Source: Okeania sp. SIO2C9 (lineage in GTDB: Bacteria; Cyanobacteriota; Cyanobacteriia; Cyanobacteriales; Microcoleaceae). From it: DNA of 64,000 nt. This document shows positions 1 to 8,730 of this stretch, one piece after another (position 1 is the first letter of the stretch; the number at the start of each line of letters is the position of its first letter). The translations under genes were made by a program, and so were the position numbers. The DNA is taken from contig NZ_JAAHGO010000010.1 in assembly GCF_010672455.1 (NCBI RefSeq), forward strand, positions 106,718-170,717, written 5' to 3'. The notes beneath the pieces are model-generated. The model saw only the letters and a program-made list of their open reading frames with translations, searched no databases and had not been told where the DNA came from.

Positions 1-150
1 GCTCGGTTGGAGAAGAAGTTAGGAAAGTTAGAAAAAGAGATTTTATCTACTTCTAAAAGGTTAAGTAAACCAGAGTTTGTTAAGAAGGCTGATGCTCTCT
101 TTGTAGAGGAAACTAAGAATAATTTAGCCGAGTCAGAAAAACAGGCATAA
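1..150 (+). CDS. valS: Valyl-tRNA synthetase, C-terminal end (partial)
   Basis: The frame opens before the window and ends at a TAA at 148-150, giving 49 residues. They are lysine- and glutamate-rich (ARLEKKLGKLEKEI, then RLSKPEFVKKA). This is the pattern of the C-terminal coiled-coil arm of bacterial ValS, where RLEKEL..LEKEI is followed by KLSNP.FV.KAP. The arm binds the elbow of tRNA-Val. The enzyme charges tRNA-Val with valine in the cytoplasm; its catalytic core lies outside the window. The identification rests only on the arm, but the pattern is distinctive. Confidence 0.8.
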   Translation, partial: ARLEKKLGKLEKEILSTSKRLSKPEFVKKADALFVEETKNNLAESEKQA

Positions 151-157
151 ATATTAC

Positions 158-304
158 GCGATCGCTTACTTCAGCTAAAGTCAAATTAGGTTTATTTGCT
201 TGGGTTTAGTTATGAGCTAGCCCAACCGTAGAGAGCGATCGCTTACTTCAGTTAAAGTAAAATTAGGCATATTTGCTTGGGTTTAGTTATTAGCTAGCCC
301 AACC
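158..304 (+). repeat. Two 77-bp tandem units carrying an xisI 3'-end echo
   Basis: Two copies start at 158 and 235, each with a HIP1 octamer GCGATCGC followed by a shared tail ending GCTAGCCCAACC. Read on the plus strand each begins DRLLQLK(SN) then stop. This closely matches the last residues of the XisI gene that ends at 1889 (SDRLIQLKSN then stop). The unit therefore looks like a copy of the 3' end of an xisI gene plus its flank, left between valS and the next gene. Confidence 0.6.
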
Positions 305-367
305 TTTAATTTTGAAAATAAATAATGCAAATTTCTTTGCTAGTCAGAAGTATTGATCATTCTGTTG

Positions 368-1213
368 TTAAACAAGTGGATTTTCTATAAACTCTATAAA
401 TTGTTTTCCTAAATCTGTTGTGATACTTTCTTGGGAGCTATATTTAACATCTGAGATAATTTTGTCAATATTTTTGGTATGTTTGACAGTTCTAAAATTT
501 TTTTCATACTTACGACGAGGTATAAAAGGATTTGAGTCTGATATTATTGACTCTATTTCATCAGTGTGTTCTTTTAACATTTCCTCTACTTCATCATAAT
601 CAGTAGTTGGAGGTTCTTCTTCAAAAGTTTCATATACTTCTCTCAATTTTATCAATCCCTTACCCCTCAATGCTAGTAATACTTGATTGTAAAAATCGCG
701 ATTTTCCTCTAAATCTTGCAAGTTAGCCAAAAATTCTTCGTAATTATAATTATCTATATAATGTAGCATTCTGAGCAATCTAATATGAGACACAGTAAAT
801 TCATCAATCCATTTAAGGAAAATTGCTTGAATATCGTCTTTAAGAGAGTTAGGAATAGCCGAATTTAAAACCGCATTTCTCAACACCTCTAATTTTTCTT
901 GCTGATGCTCACATTCAGCAATACGGATAGCTTTCAAGAAAGTTGTCTCAAATGTAGGATTATCAAAACTTACTGCTTCAATTTTTTGCTGTAAAATCAA
1001 TAAATTTTGTACTAATTCTTCTAAAAAATCATGCAATCTTTGGCTTGAAGGTTCTTTAATATAATTCTCATAAAAAGTTACTGCAAGTGAACCTATTGCG
1101 GGAATAGCACTAACTAATGCTTTCTTAGCATTATAATTTTTATCCTTACTATTTCCTTGCTTTAACAACTCTAATTTTTCTTGTAGTTGAGAATTATTAT
1201 TTGTATCGCTCAT
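368..1213 (-). CDS. Hypothetical 281-aa alpha-helical protein
   Basis: I do not recognise a named function. The ATG at 1213 is chosen over an upstream ATG at 1240 because an AGGAGG lies 9 bases before it; the product then begins MSDTNNN. A short hydrophobic, alanine-rich stretch (ALVSAIPAIGSLAVTF, about residues 30-48) could insert in or touch a membrane. The rest is charged and helical, with a block LKAIRIAECEHQQEKLEVLRNAVLNSA that I associate with uncharacterised proteins scattered in accessory regions of cyanobacteria and other bacteria. The C-terminal third is acidic, then basic. It sits alone between repeats and is transcribed against its neighbours. No enzymatic motif is visible. Confidence 0.6.
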   Translation of the reverse strand: MSDTNNNSQLQEKLELLKQGNSKDKNYNAKKALVSAIPAIGSLAVTFYENYIKEPSSQRLHDFLEELVQNLLILQQKIEAVSFDNPTFETTFLKAIRIAECEHQQEKLEVLRNAVLNSAIPNSLKDDIQAIFLKWIDEFTVSHIRLLRMLHYIDNYNYEEFLANLQDLEENRDFYNQVLLALRGKGLIKLREVYETFEEEPPTTDYDEVEEMLKEHTDEIESIISDSNPFIPRRKYEKNFRTVKHTKNIDKIISDVKYSSQESITTDLGKQFIEFIENPLV

Positions 1214-1374
1214 TAAATATTTCCTCCTATAATAAATCATAGTTAAATATTATAGCGAGGTTTATCTAAATCCCGTCTGTGGTGAACACCGTAGTTTTTT
1301 AGGTTGGGTTTCACTCTCGCTTAACCCAGCAAAAAATTATTACAACGCGCTTATGAAAACATGATATTGCCTAA

Positions 1375-1527
1375 CCAGAAAGAGAGTTATATCTGGCTCT
1401 TCCATTAACTGCTTTTACAGACCTTTTTGAAGGAGAAAAATTTGGTAAAATATTATTGGATAATCACCGATTAAAAATAATTATTTTTAATTCACAAACA
1501 GAGGATATTGTCAGATGGATACCATAG
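1375..1527 (+). pseudogene. xisH: XisH C-terminal remnant
   Basis: An open frame of 50 codons with no start reads ELYLALPLTAFTDLF, then KILLDNHRLKIIIF and EDIVRWIP before a TAG at 1525-1527. This is the C-terminal third of XisH, the endonuclease-fold partner of XisI (fdxN-element excision controlling factors, about 138 aa when intact). An in-frame TAA at 1372-1374 and a repeat-like stretch lie immediately upstream, so the N-terminal two thirds are gone. The remnant overlaps the xisI start by 13 bases in the usual xisH-xisI arrangement. Confidence 0.75.
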
Positions 1528-1889
1528 AAAACCATCGTCAAATTATTAAACAACTATTGACAGAATATGCTCAGATACCAACTACTGAAAGTGGGATAGA
1601 AAATAAAACTTTATTTGATTCAGAAAATGATAGATATATGTTAATTTCTTTAGGTTGGTCTCAAGAAAAGCGGATTCATTACTGTATAATTCATCTTGAT
1701 ATTATCGCAGGTAAAATTTGGATTCAAGCCAATAATACTGACTGTTTAATAGCAGAAGAATTAGTTGCTGCTGGAATTCCTGCTAAATCAATTGTTTTAG
1801 GAATGCAGCTTCCTGAAGTTAGACCTTACACAGCTTATGGAGTAGGAACAGAAGAGAGCGATCGCCTGATTCAGTTAAAGTCAAATTAG
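1515..1889 (+). CDS. xisI: XisI-like protein
   Basis: The 124-aa product has the XisI family layout: N-terminal helix (MDTIENHRQIIKQLLTEYAQIP), a central LISLGW..EKRIHYCIIHLDII.GKIWIQ.N.TD block, and the C-terminal signature LPEVRPYT.Y.VG. XisI was described as a controlling factor for excision of the fdxN element in Anabaena, but most cyanobacterial copies are accessory genes of unknown role paired with xisH. Here the partner survives only as a C-terminal stub, so the pair is probably not functional as a unit. The length is near the usual 110-125 aa. Its final codons coincide with the HIP1-containing unit found twice at 158-304. Confidence 0.85.
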   Translation: MDTIENHRQIIKQLLTEYAQIPTTESGIENKTLFDSENDRYMLISLGWSQEKRIHYCIIHLDIIAGKIWIQANNTDCLIAEELVAAGIPAKSIVLGMQLPEVRPYTAYGVGTEESDRLIQLKSN

Positions 1890-1923
1890 GCATATCTGTA
1901 GGGGCGAATGGTATTCGCCCTCC

Positions 1924-2361
1924 CTATTTTTCTTTGCAACTCCATCCAGACTTCTCCGTAATTTCATTCTGTAAAATTTCCTCAGAATTGGTAGCTAAAT
2001 CTGGAGAAGCTGAAAACAGACCAATCAAACCATCTGCTTCTGAATTTATATTTTCAGAGGTAGATTCTAAGTTAGAATCTTGTTGGAAATTGCCAGATTT
2101 TTTTGATTCTCGCATTTGTTCAACAATCTTTTCTAATAACCATAACTTCTCATCTCAAGATAAGCCTTTGATATAATTTTCTAGTTCTAATAGTTTTGAT
2201 GAAACAATATTTTTTATTCTGAAAAATTGGTTGTTAATATCTATAGTAATATAACCAATTATTTTTTGAGTTTCAACCTTATTATTTGCTCGAATAAACA
2301 ATCTATAGAGTAAAAGTAAGTTTTTTCCGACTTGTAATCCTTCTTCCCTCTTCCTTACCAA
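1924..2361 (-). pseudogene. Antitoxin-like small protein gene with in-frame TGA
   Basis: Two minus-strand frames are in register and separated by one TGA at 2155-2157. Together they read KLLELENYIKGLS-stop-DEKLWLLEKIVEQMRESKKS, then a serine- and glutamate-rich linker and LIGLFSASPDLATNSEEILQNEI. The first block is the helix pattern of cyanobacterial antitoxin-like proteins (LE.YI..LS.DEKLWLLE.I..Q.RE); the last resembles the toxin-contacting tail of such proteins. The upstream part (about 2230-2361) looks unrelated and may not belong. I cannot name the family, and no toxin gene is next to it. The simplest reading is a decayed gene with a nonsense mutation. Confidence 0.45.
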
Positions 2362-2406
2362 ACAAGCTAAAATAAAAATAAATCTCTGAAAAAAACAATA
2401 TTAAAT

Positions 2407-2530
2407 TATGACCAAAAAATAAGGTCTCAAGCCTCCCCTTTCAAGGGAAAAAAAATAAAGCTCCATATTTCAAGCCTCTGACTTAAGGCAGAGAGAGGTA
2501 CTGATAACTGATAACTGATAACTGATAATT
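2407..2530. repeat. Dispersed repeat family R2
   Basis: This unit of about 124 bp runs from ATGACCAAAAAATAAGGTC through a CTCCCC..TTCAAGGG hairpin and a second hairpin around GCCTCTGACTTAAGGC to iterated ACTGATA units. Other copies lie at 9081-9185 and 14692-14818 (reverse orientation) and 30246-30371. It ends 4 bp before the start of the Uma2 pseudogene. It carries no coding potential. Confidence 0.75.
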
Positions 2531-2533
2531 GAA

Positions 2534-3091
2534 ATGGCAAATCTTACTAAATAGACAGTAGAAGATTATCATCGTATGATAGATGCAGGAATAATAAAAA
2601 ATCGTCAAGTGGAATTAATTAATAGAGAAATTATTAATATGATTCCTGAAGAACCAATTCATCGTTTTATCAATTATAGAGCAGTTAAATACTTACGTTA
2701 TATTTTAGGAAATCTGGCAGAAGTAATGGAAGCACATCCTGTTACTTTAGTTGACTCTGAACCAGAACCTGATATTACCATTGTTCGTTCTCCCGATACA
2801 TTATATTTAGACCGTCATCCTGATAGTGAAGATATTTACTGCATTATTGAGATTGCTGATAGTACATTACAAAAAGATTTAGGAACTAAAAAGACATTAT
2901 ATGCAAATTCAGGAATAGAAGAATATTGGGTAATTGATGTTGCTAAAAAAAATTTAAAAGTATTTCGTAATCTGATGAATAATGAATATCAAATTGAACA
3001 AAACTATCAAGATGGAGTTATTTTTTTCATGGCGTTTCCTTCAGTAGAAATTTAATTCCAAAAAATAATTGGAATTGATGAAAAGGATTAA
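2534..3091 (+). pseudogene. Uma2-family (DUF820) PD-(D/E)XK protein with nonsense codons
   Basis: The longest open part (2576-3055) gives EPEPDITIVR, EDIYCIIEIADSTLQKDL, KKTLYANSGIEEYWVID. This is the Uma2 core, in which the D of PDI and the E of IEIAD are predicted metal ligands. In the same frame an ATG at 2534 gives MANLTK-stop-TVEDYHRM. Intact relatives have a tryptophan at that point (KWTVEDYHRM), so TGG has become TAG at 2552-2554. A TAA at 3053-3055 interrupts the tail (FPSVEI-stop-FQKIIGIDEKD), which then runs to a TAA at 3089-3091. Two nonsense codons in otherwise well preserved coding sequence indicate recent inactivation. Initiation at the ATG at 2576 could still yield a nearly complete protein. 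Confidence 0.75.
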
Positions 3092-3164
3092 ATGGGGTGT
3101 GTGACGGTATCCTTAGCATTACTATTTTTTTTGATTAATTGATGTTGGATAATAATTGTATTTA

Positions 3165-3507
3165 CAGGACTTACGCATAACCGTCATAGTAGGGGCGAAT
3201 GGCATTCGCCCTCTTACCGAATAATTAATAATTAATAATTAATAATTAAATAATTCGCGCCTTGAAGCCTCCCCTTTTATATCAAATCCGGTTGAATACC
3301 CACACTTTGGAGTTAGGAAGGCAGAAGGCAGAAGGGAAGAAAAGGCTAGAAGGAAGAAGTTTTTTTATACCGAATTAAGCGGATTTGATATTAAAGGGAA
3401 AAAAAGAAATAATATTTCCTTATTTTCAATTCCGTAGCGGTTTTAACCAGAGGTAATTATCAATTAATGAAGGATAGCGTATTGTCTAATAATTTGCGTA
3501 AGTCCTG
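3165..3507. mobile_element. MITE-like element, CAGGACTTACGCA ends
   Basis: A 13-bp sequence CAGGACTTACGCA at 3165 is repeated in inverted form at 3495-3507. The 343-bp interior has no gene. It holds a GGGCGAATGGCATTCGCC palindrome near 3193, an iterated TAATAATTAA tract, part of family R3 and a nested inverted-repeat element at 3281-3393. One isolated copy of the same end occurs at 35942. It is probably a non-autonomous transposon remnant. Confidence 0.6.
3281..3393. mobile_element. Nested MITE-like element, TATCAAATCCG ends
   Basis: TATCAAATCCGGTT at the left is mirrored by AAGCGGATTTGATA at the right, enclosing an A/G-rich core (AGAAGG iterations). A more decayed copy is at 42058-42171. 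Single ends occur near 16322-16338 (next to the hisA stop) and at 28291. It lies inside the larger element at 3165-3507, so it inserted later. Confidence 0.55.
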
Positions 3508-3920
3508 TTGATGCTTGAACTTAGGTTCTATTACATTAGCTTAAATGTCGAAGGTCAAAATTTAATATTTTGTAGGTTTGGTTGACAAAAGGAACCCAAC
3601 ATTAACGAAGTCAGAAGTCAGAAGTCAGAAGCGGTGCGACCCCGCGACGACGTCAGTCGCAAGGGAACGCGCACCAAGAGAGTCAGAAGTTAACCCACCC
3701 CTCGCCCCTCCCCCTCCCAGGAGAGGAAGTAGGGGATTAGAGCAACGCTCCAAAAATATTGCGCCTTAAAAGGCGGGGTTTTAGACCCATGTTATTTTGA
3801 TAAGCTTGTCTTTTAGCTAGTTTAGCATAAGCGATCGCTCTGTGAGTTTCTCACATTTAATACTATTTATGAATAGTGAGGGCGAATGCCATTCGCCCCT
3901 ACATACCACACTCCCCACAC
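3508..3920. other. Gene-free spacer with repeat fragments
   Basis: The plus-strand frame at 3578-3769 is not a gene. It is built from a microsatellite of AGTCAGA units, a dispersed GCGACCCCGCGACGACGTCA-type repeat (relatives at 15320-15365, 22775-22820 and 43965-44025) and a CCCCTCCCAGGAGAGG hairpin. A GGGCGAATGCCATTCGCCC palindrome lies at 3880-3898, just beyond the stop of the NACHT gene on the opposite strand, and could act as its terminator. Confidence 0.5.
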
Positions 3921-6900
3921 TTAACGTTCTACTGCTCCTAATGCTGTGAGGCTTGCTTTTTGGATGTCGCTTAATCCTTTGACTCCCCTAATGTTGGCGT
4001 TTTCATAAGGTCTGGGTACTCTCAGGGTTTTGATGCAGTCTCCTGTTTTGATGTTCCACAGTTTTATTGTTTCGTCGGCGCTACTGCTGGCAAGAATTTG
4101 ACCGTCTGGGTGGAATGCTACTCCCAATACCCAACTCTGATGTCCCCTAAAGGTGGCATAGGGTTCGTGGGTGTTGACATCCCACAAATAGACGGAATTG
4201 CTTTTTCCTCCATTTGCTAATAGTTGACTGTCTGGACTGAAGGCTGTCTTATAAGTCCAGATTTGTTGCCCTGCAAAAATAGCGAGACATTCCTGGGTGG
4301 TGACATCCCACAAACGTACTGTTTTGTCATAGCTGCTAGTAGCTAATAGCTTGCCATTGGGGCTGAAACAAACTGACATTATTTCTCCTTGATGTCCTCG
4401 GAAACTGATTAAATTGTCGTCTGTCTCAATATCCCACAACTGAACGATAGGTTCAATTCCACCAACAGCTATTTTCTGATTATCTGGACTTAGGGCAAGT
4501 GCAAAAACTTTTGATGTATAGTGCTTAGGTGCAGTTTTCAAATGTCGGTTGCTCTTAGCATCCCAAAATCTGACAGAGCGATCATCTCCAGCACTGACTA
4601 AGAAGCGATCGTCAGAACTAAAAGTAACTATATACAAATGATCTGTATGTCCGCCCAAAGTTGCTAAACATTCACTGGTATTAACACTCCATAACTTAAC
4701 TTTAAAATCCCTACTACCACTGGCAATAGTTTGGCCGTCAGGACTAAAAGCAACTGATTGAACGCGCTCTCTATGTTCCCACCAAGCTGCCACTACTTCT
4801 CCTATTTCTAAATTCCAAAGTCTTACACAATGGTCATCGCTTCCACTAGCTAAAGTCTTGCCATCAGGGCTAAAAACAATCGAACGTATCCAATTATCCC
4901 AACCTCCCAAAGTGTTTTGGAGAGTGACATTATGAATATTGTCAACATTCCACAAATTAACTTTTTTATCAGCAGCACCACTGGCTAAAATTTTTCCATT
5001 AGGACTAAAAGCTACTTCCTCCAACCAAGAAGTATGTCCTCGTAAAGTATTCAATAATTGCGGATGCTTATCATAGCTGACATCCCATAATTTTGCAGTT
5101 AGATCGCCACTTCCACTAGCAAGAATTTTTCCATCTGGGGAAAATGCCATTCCTCTTACATCATTATTGTGTGCAGGTATAGTAGCAGAGACGGAAATGT
5201 TATTGATATCTCTAATATCCCAAAGTTTGATGGTAAAGTCAGCACTGCCACTTGCCAAGGCTTGACCATCCTGGCTAAAAACAATGCCCCACACTTCTTC
5301 TTCATGGTCTGACAAAGTGGCTAGACATTTACAATTACCAATGTTCCATAACTTAATATTTGTGTCTTTGCTAGCAGTTGCCAGAATTTCCCCATCTGGA
5401 CTGAAAACTATCCTATTTATCCAACTTGTGTGTCCTTCTAGGGTCGCCAGACATTTACCATTGCCAATATCCCATAATTGAGTTGTACCGTCGATGCTAC
5501 CAGTAGCTAAGATTTTCAGATTCGGACTCAAGGCAGTATAGAAGACAAAATTAGGATCTATGGATAAGCTTTTCAAACATTTACTGCTTGTCATATCCCA
5601 AAACTTTACTGTTTTGTCAGAGCTAGCGCTAACTAGAGTTTGACCGTCAGCAGCAAATTTTATGCTTCTGACTATATGGGTATGACCTTCCCAAGTCAAA
5701 AGTTTTTTACCATCAGCAACTTGCCACAGATGAATTTTCCCAGACTCATCTCCTGTTGCCAATAATTTACTATCAGGAGTAAAAGCAAAAGACCTGACTA
5801 TATTCATAGGTTCCCTAAAAATACAATCAGTCAAATTTGCCTCAGCCAAATTAACACCCTGCAAACTAGCACCAGTAAAGTCAGCACCCAAAATAATAGA
5901 CCTACTAAGATGACAACCCTCCAAACCAAACTTATCAGTCTTCACCAACAAAGTCGCCGCATTCCCACCAACATAACCAACTTCTGCCGCAGTTTTCCCC
6001 CTCGTCCCTTCCACAACTTCCCGCAACCTACCACAAACATTCTGCTTTTCCTCCTTCCCTTCCCCTAGACGCAACATCGGCAATAACAAATCCAAAACCG
6101 CCTTTGTCAACGGCATTTTTCCCAAAGTCGAACGTAAATTTTCCAGACATTCCCGAGAAAAAGTCTTCAGAGGTGGAATAGAAATAACCCCTCCCTTAGC
6201 ATCCACCTCCCGACGGAAATATTCAGACCAAGTACAATTTTCACCCATTGCCTCCAAATTAACATGAGACTGCATCCGCGCCACCTCCACAAAATCATCA
6301 ACCAATACTCCCAACTCCGCAGCAAACTTATAAGCAACAAAAAATTCCAACATAGAACGATGAGCAGGAGAATAGTCGCCATCCTCATTTCTAATCAATA
6401 TTGTCTGACCCATCATGTCATAATGCCAATGATCCAAATCTCTTTGTTCCTGCACCCTTGACTCAAACAAACGCCGAATGCGGTCTGGAAATTCCCGATA
6501 ATTCAGACTCATCCGGTCATTAGATAACATTTCCCAGGAAAGTTCGCAGAGAAAATAAAGCTTATCTGCAAGAGAAGTAAAAGTCCGCTCTTCCTTGATA
6601 TCCCCTTGCATTTTATGTGTAACCGCATACAAATATATCCGCGCCAAGTCGATCGCTTTCCCTTTCTCTATCTCTGGCAACGCTGCCAAAATTAACTCGC
6701 TCATTACCGGGCGTCGTGCTAAGTCTAAAAGTTGGGAATTATTCATCACTTTTTCTACCGTAGAAGGTTCGGTATTAAAAGAAAGTACCTGACGAATTTG
6801 CTCATCGTTAAATTTTTTCAAATCCAAAACTTCAAACTGTGGCGGTTCCCCAGTCAGGTTAGCAACAGAAGCTTGTAACTCAGCATTCAACAGAGCGCGA

Positions 6901-8132
6901 CCTTCCTGTGCTTCGGGAAAATGTTCGGTGCGACAAGTGAGAATAACCTTCGCCCCCGGTACCACCGTTTGAGCTAACTCCCAAAAATTATTAATCATCT
7001 TTTGTCGGTCAACCCTCGCTGCCATCTCGTCAAAACCATCAAAAATTACCAACAATTTACCCATACGGTTGAGTAATTCAAAAGCAGAATAACCGGGTAG
7101 AGGAATTTCATGTTGTCGGAAAAAGAACTCGGAAAATAGAGACTCCATATTAACAGCTTTAGCATAGTCCCGCAGCAAAATAATTATGGGCAAACGCGGG
7201 CGTTCCACACCTCGTTTTTTAGCATCCAAATATTTTTGTAACTGCTGCCAAGCATAATGAAAAACAAACCAAGTCTTGCCAGTACCAAACTCCCCCAAAA
7301 CCGAGAGATGCTTTTTCACCGGGTCATCGAGCCATTTATCAATGTAACCATCTATCCAACCATCCGCCGCTTCGTAGTCACTCACCCCTATTTTTTGTTT
7401 CGTCTCGGGGTCAACTTCCTCCTTCCGACAAGCAAGAGGTACATATTTTTTATCAATACCCCGCTGCTTCACTTGTTTTTCCAGCCATTGAAAATAACGT
7501 TCAAAGTCAGCTTCCTGGTCTAAAAGTTCATCAAAAGTGTAGCAGAACAGATTTTGATTTTCCTCCTTTTCAACCCCATGGCGAGCCGCTTTACTAATAC
7601 GACGCACAGCTACCAACCAACCCTCATCAGTTTTTTCCTTTGCCACGGACTGACGCAAAGCATTGAGGTCGCAAGTTGCCGCCTCTCCTTCCACACCCCT
7701 GACCAGAATGCGGTCATATCCCCGACGAGTCTTAACCTTAATTATCCATTCAAAAAATCTTTTACCGTGAATTTTATCTACAACATTGTAGTTTTCTGCA
7801 AATTGATAACCCAGAATTTTAAACCATTCCTTCATCTGTTGAGGTAGGGGAAATTTGTCGCGATCGCTCTGTTTTTGGAGTTCTGTTTCTACAACTCCAC
7901 GAAAATTTTTGCAGGTAATTTTTTGCCCGAATAAATCTCCCAATATTTTCCATAAATTAGCTGCTTCCTGTCGAATATATCCCTCAGCAAAATTAGTTTT
8001 TATCGCAATTTCTCCATATTTTTCATTCTCCCAAGCTAGGCAAAAAATATTCTTTTGTAAATCGCTTAAACTTTTTCCTTTCTGATTAAGATATTGATTA
8101 TTAACAAAATCAAAAGCTGGTTCTGGATTCAT
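3921..8132 (-). CDS. NACHT-pentapeptide-WD40 STAND NTPase
   Basis: 1403 aa. Residues 18-85 form a helical module (SLSDLQKNIF, then LWKILGDLFG and NFRGVVE) seen at the N terminus of many cyanobacterial STAND proteins. Residues 95-200 form an alpha/beta region (YDRILVRGVEGEA, TDEGWLVAVRRIS) that may be a nuclease-like or adaptor domain; I cannot fix catalytic residues. The NACHT core has Walker A GEFGTGKTW near 281 and Walker B LLVIFDGFDE at 360-369, then sensor helices to about 600. Pentapeptide-type repeats fill 735-772. Fourteen WD40 repeats (780-1375) suit two seven-bladed propellers. STAND proteins oligomerise on ligand binding; bacterial NACHT members include anti-phage proteins. A role in defence or programmed death is inference. 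No ribosome binding site is obvious before the ATG. It has no operon partner. Confidence 0.9.
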   Translation of the reverse strand: MNPEPAFDFVNNQYLNQKGKSLSDLQKNIFCLAWENEKYGEIAIKTNFAEGYIRQEAANLWKILGDLFGQKITCKNFRGVVETELQKQSDRDKFPLPQQMKEWFKILGYQFAENYNVVDKIHGKRFFEWIIKVKTRRGYDRILVRGVEGEAATCDLNALRQSVAKEKTDEGWLVAVRRISKAARHGVEKEENQNLFCYTFDELLDQEADFERYFQWLEKQVKQRGIDKKYVPLACRKEEVDPETKQKIGVSDYEAADGWIDGYIDKWLDDPVKKHLSVLGEFGTGKTWFVFHYAWQQLQKYLDAKKRGVERPRLPIIILLRDYAKAVNMESLFSEFFFRQHEIPLPGYSAFELLNRMGKLLVIFDGFDEMAARVDRQKMINNFWELAQTVVPGAKVILTCRTEHFPEAQEGRALLNAELQASVANLTGEPPQFEVLDLKKFNDEQIRQVLSFNTEPSTVEKVMNNSQLLDLARRPVMSELILAALPEIEKGKAIDLARIYLYAVTHKMQGDIKEERTFTSLADKLYFLCELSWEMLSNDRMSLNYREFPDRIRRLFESRVQEQRDLDHWHYDMMGQTILIRNEDGDYSPAHRSMLEFFVAYKFAAELGVLVDDFVEVARMQSHVNLEAMGENCTWSEYFRREVDAKGGVISIPPLKTFSRECLENLRSTLGKMPLTKAVLDLLLPMLRLGEGKEEKQNVCGRLREVVEGTRGKTAAEVGYVGGNAATLLVKTDKFGLEGCHLSRSIILGADFTGASLQGVNLAEANLTDCIFREPMNIVRSFAFTPDSKLLATGDESGKIHLWQVADGKKLLTWEGHTHIVRSIKFAADGQTLVSASSDKTVKFWDMTSSKCLKSLSIDPNFVFYTALSPNLKILATGSIDGTTQLWDIGNGKCLATLEGHTSWINRIVFSPDGEILATASKDTNIKLWNIGNCKCLATLSDHEEEVWGIVFSQDGQALASGSADFTIKLWDIRDINNISVSATIPAHNNDVRGMAFSPDGKILASGSGDLTAKLWDVSYDKHPQLLNTLRGHTSWLEEVAFSPNGKILASGAADKKVNLWNVDNIHNVTLQNTLGGWDNWIRSIVFSPDGKTLASGSDDHCVRLWNLEIGEVVAAWWEHRERVQSVAFSPDGQTIASGSRDFKVKLWSVNTSECLATLGGHTDHLYIVTFSSDDRFLVSAGDDRSVRFWDAKSNRHLKTAPKHYTSKVFALALSPDNQKIAVGGIEPIVQLWDIETDDNLISFRGHQGEIMSVCFSPNGKLLATSSYDKTVRLWDVTTQECLAIFAGQQIWTYKTAFSPDSQLLANGGKSNSVYLWDVNTHEPYATFRGHQSWVLGVAFHPDGQILASSSADETIKLWNIKTGDCIKTLRVPRPYENANIRGVKGLSDIQKASLTALGAVER

Positions 8133-8271
8133 AATATTTTGAAAATAGTTTCTTAATTTTTCAACTATTGTTCATTATAGATTCTGGAAAAAATCAAATG
8201 TCGCTTTTCTTTCAAACTCCTAACTTTTTCTAACTTTTTCAAATAATTGAAGGAAGAATCTCAAATCTGTA

Positions 8272-8593
8272 GAGCGTCATACAATGGATAAGGGCGAATG
8301 CCATTCGCCCCTACAATTCAGAATATTTTCTAACCATTGAAGAGCCGGAAAAAGCTACATTATCAATATCGAGCGTCATAAAATGGGTAAGGGTGAATGC
8401 CATTCCCCCCCTACAATTCAGAACATTTTCTAACCATTGAAGAGCCGGAAAAAGTTACATTATAAATATCAAAGGAAGAATATTAAATCTGTAGAGCGTC
8501 ATAGAATGGGTAAGAGTGAATGCCATTCACCCCTACAATTCAGAACATTTTCTCATCATTGAAGAGCAGGAAAAAGCTACATTATAAATATCA
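8272..8593. repeat. Three tandem copies of a ~99-bp hairpin unit
   Basis: Units begin with GAGCGTCATA at 8272, 8371 and 8494; the third is offset by a 24-bp spacer that repeats the sequence preceding copy 1 (GAAGGAAGAAT..AAATCTGTA). Each carries a hairpin GGGCGAAtgccaTTCGCCC or a variant and ends in AAAAAGCTACATTAT. Copy 2 has GGGTGAA/TTCCCCC and copy 3 GAGTGAA/TTCACCC. It fills the spacer upstream of the NACHT gene. Confidence 0.8.
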
Positions 8594-8730
8594 AGTAAAG
8601 CGATTTTTATTCACAAAAACCAATAAATTTTGCTATTAATTTTTAGTCAAATATCACAATTTATTAGGTAAAAATATCGGCTTCAGCACAACTAAATTTT
8701 AATTAAAATATCCTAGTCAGTCAAAAAAAA

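Noticed and set aside
3578-3769. 63-aa plus-strand frame
   Set aside because: It translates AGTCAGA iterations and a GC-rich dispersed repeat; the proline-rich string is low complexity.
5284-7847. Several 65-97 aa frames opposite the NACHT gene
   Set aside because: They lie antisense to a well-supported 1403-aa gene and have no family pattern.
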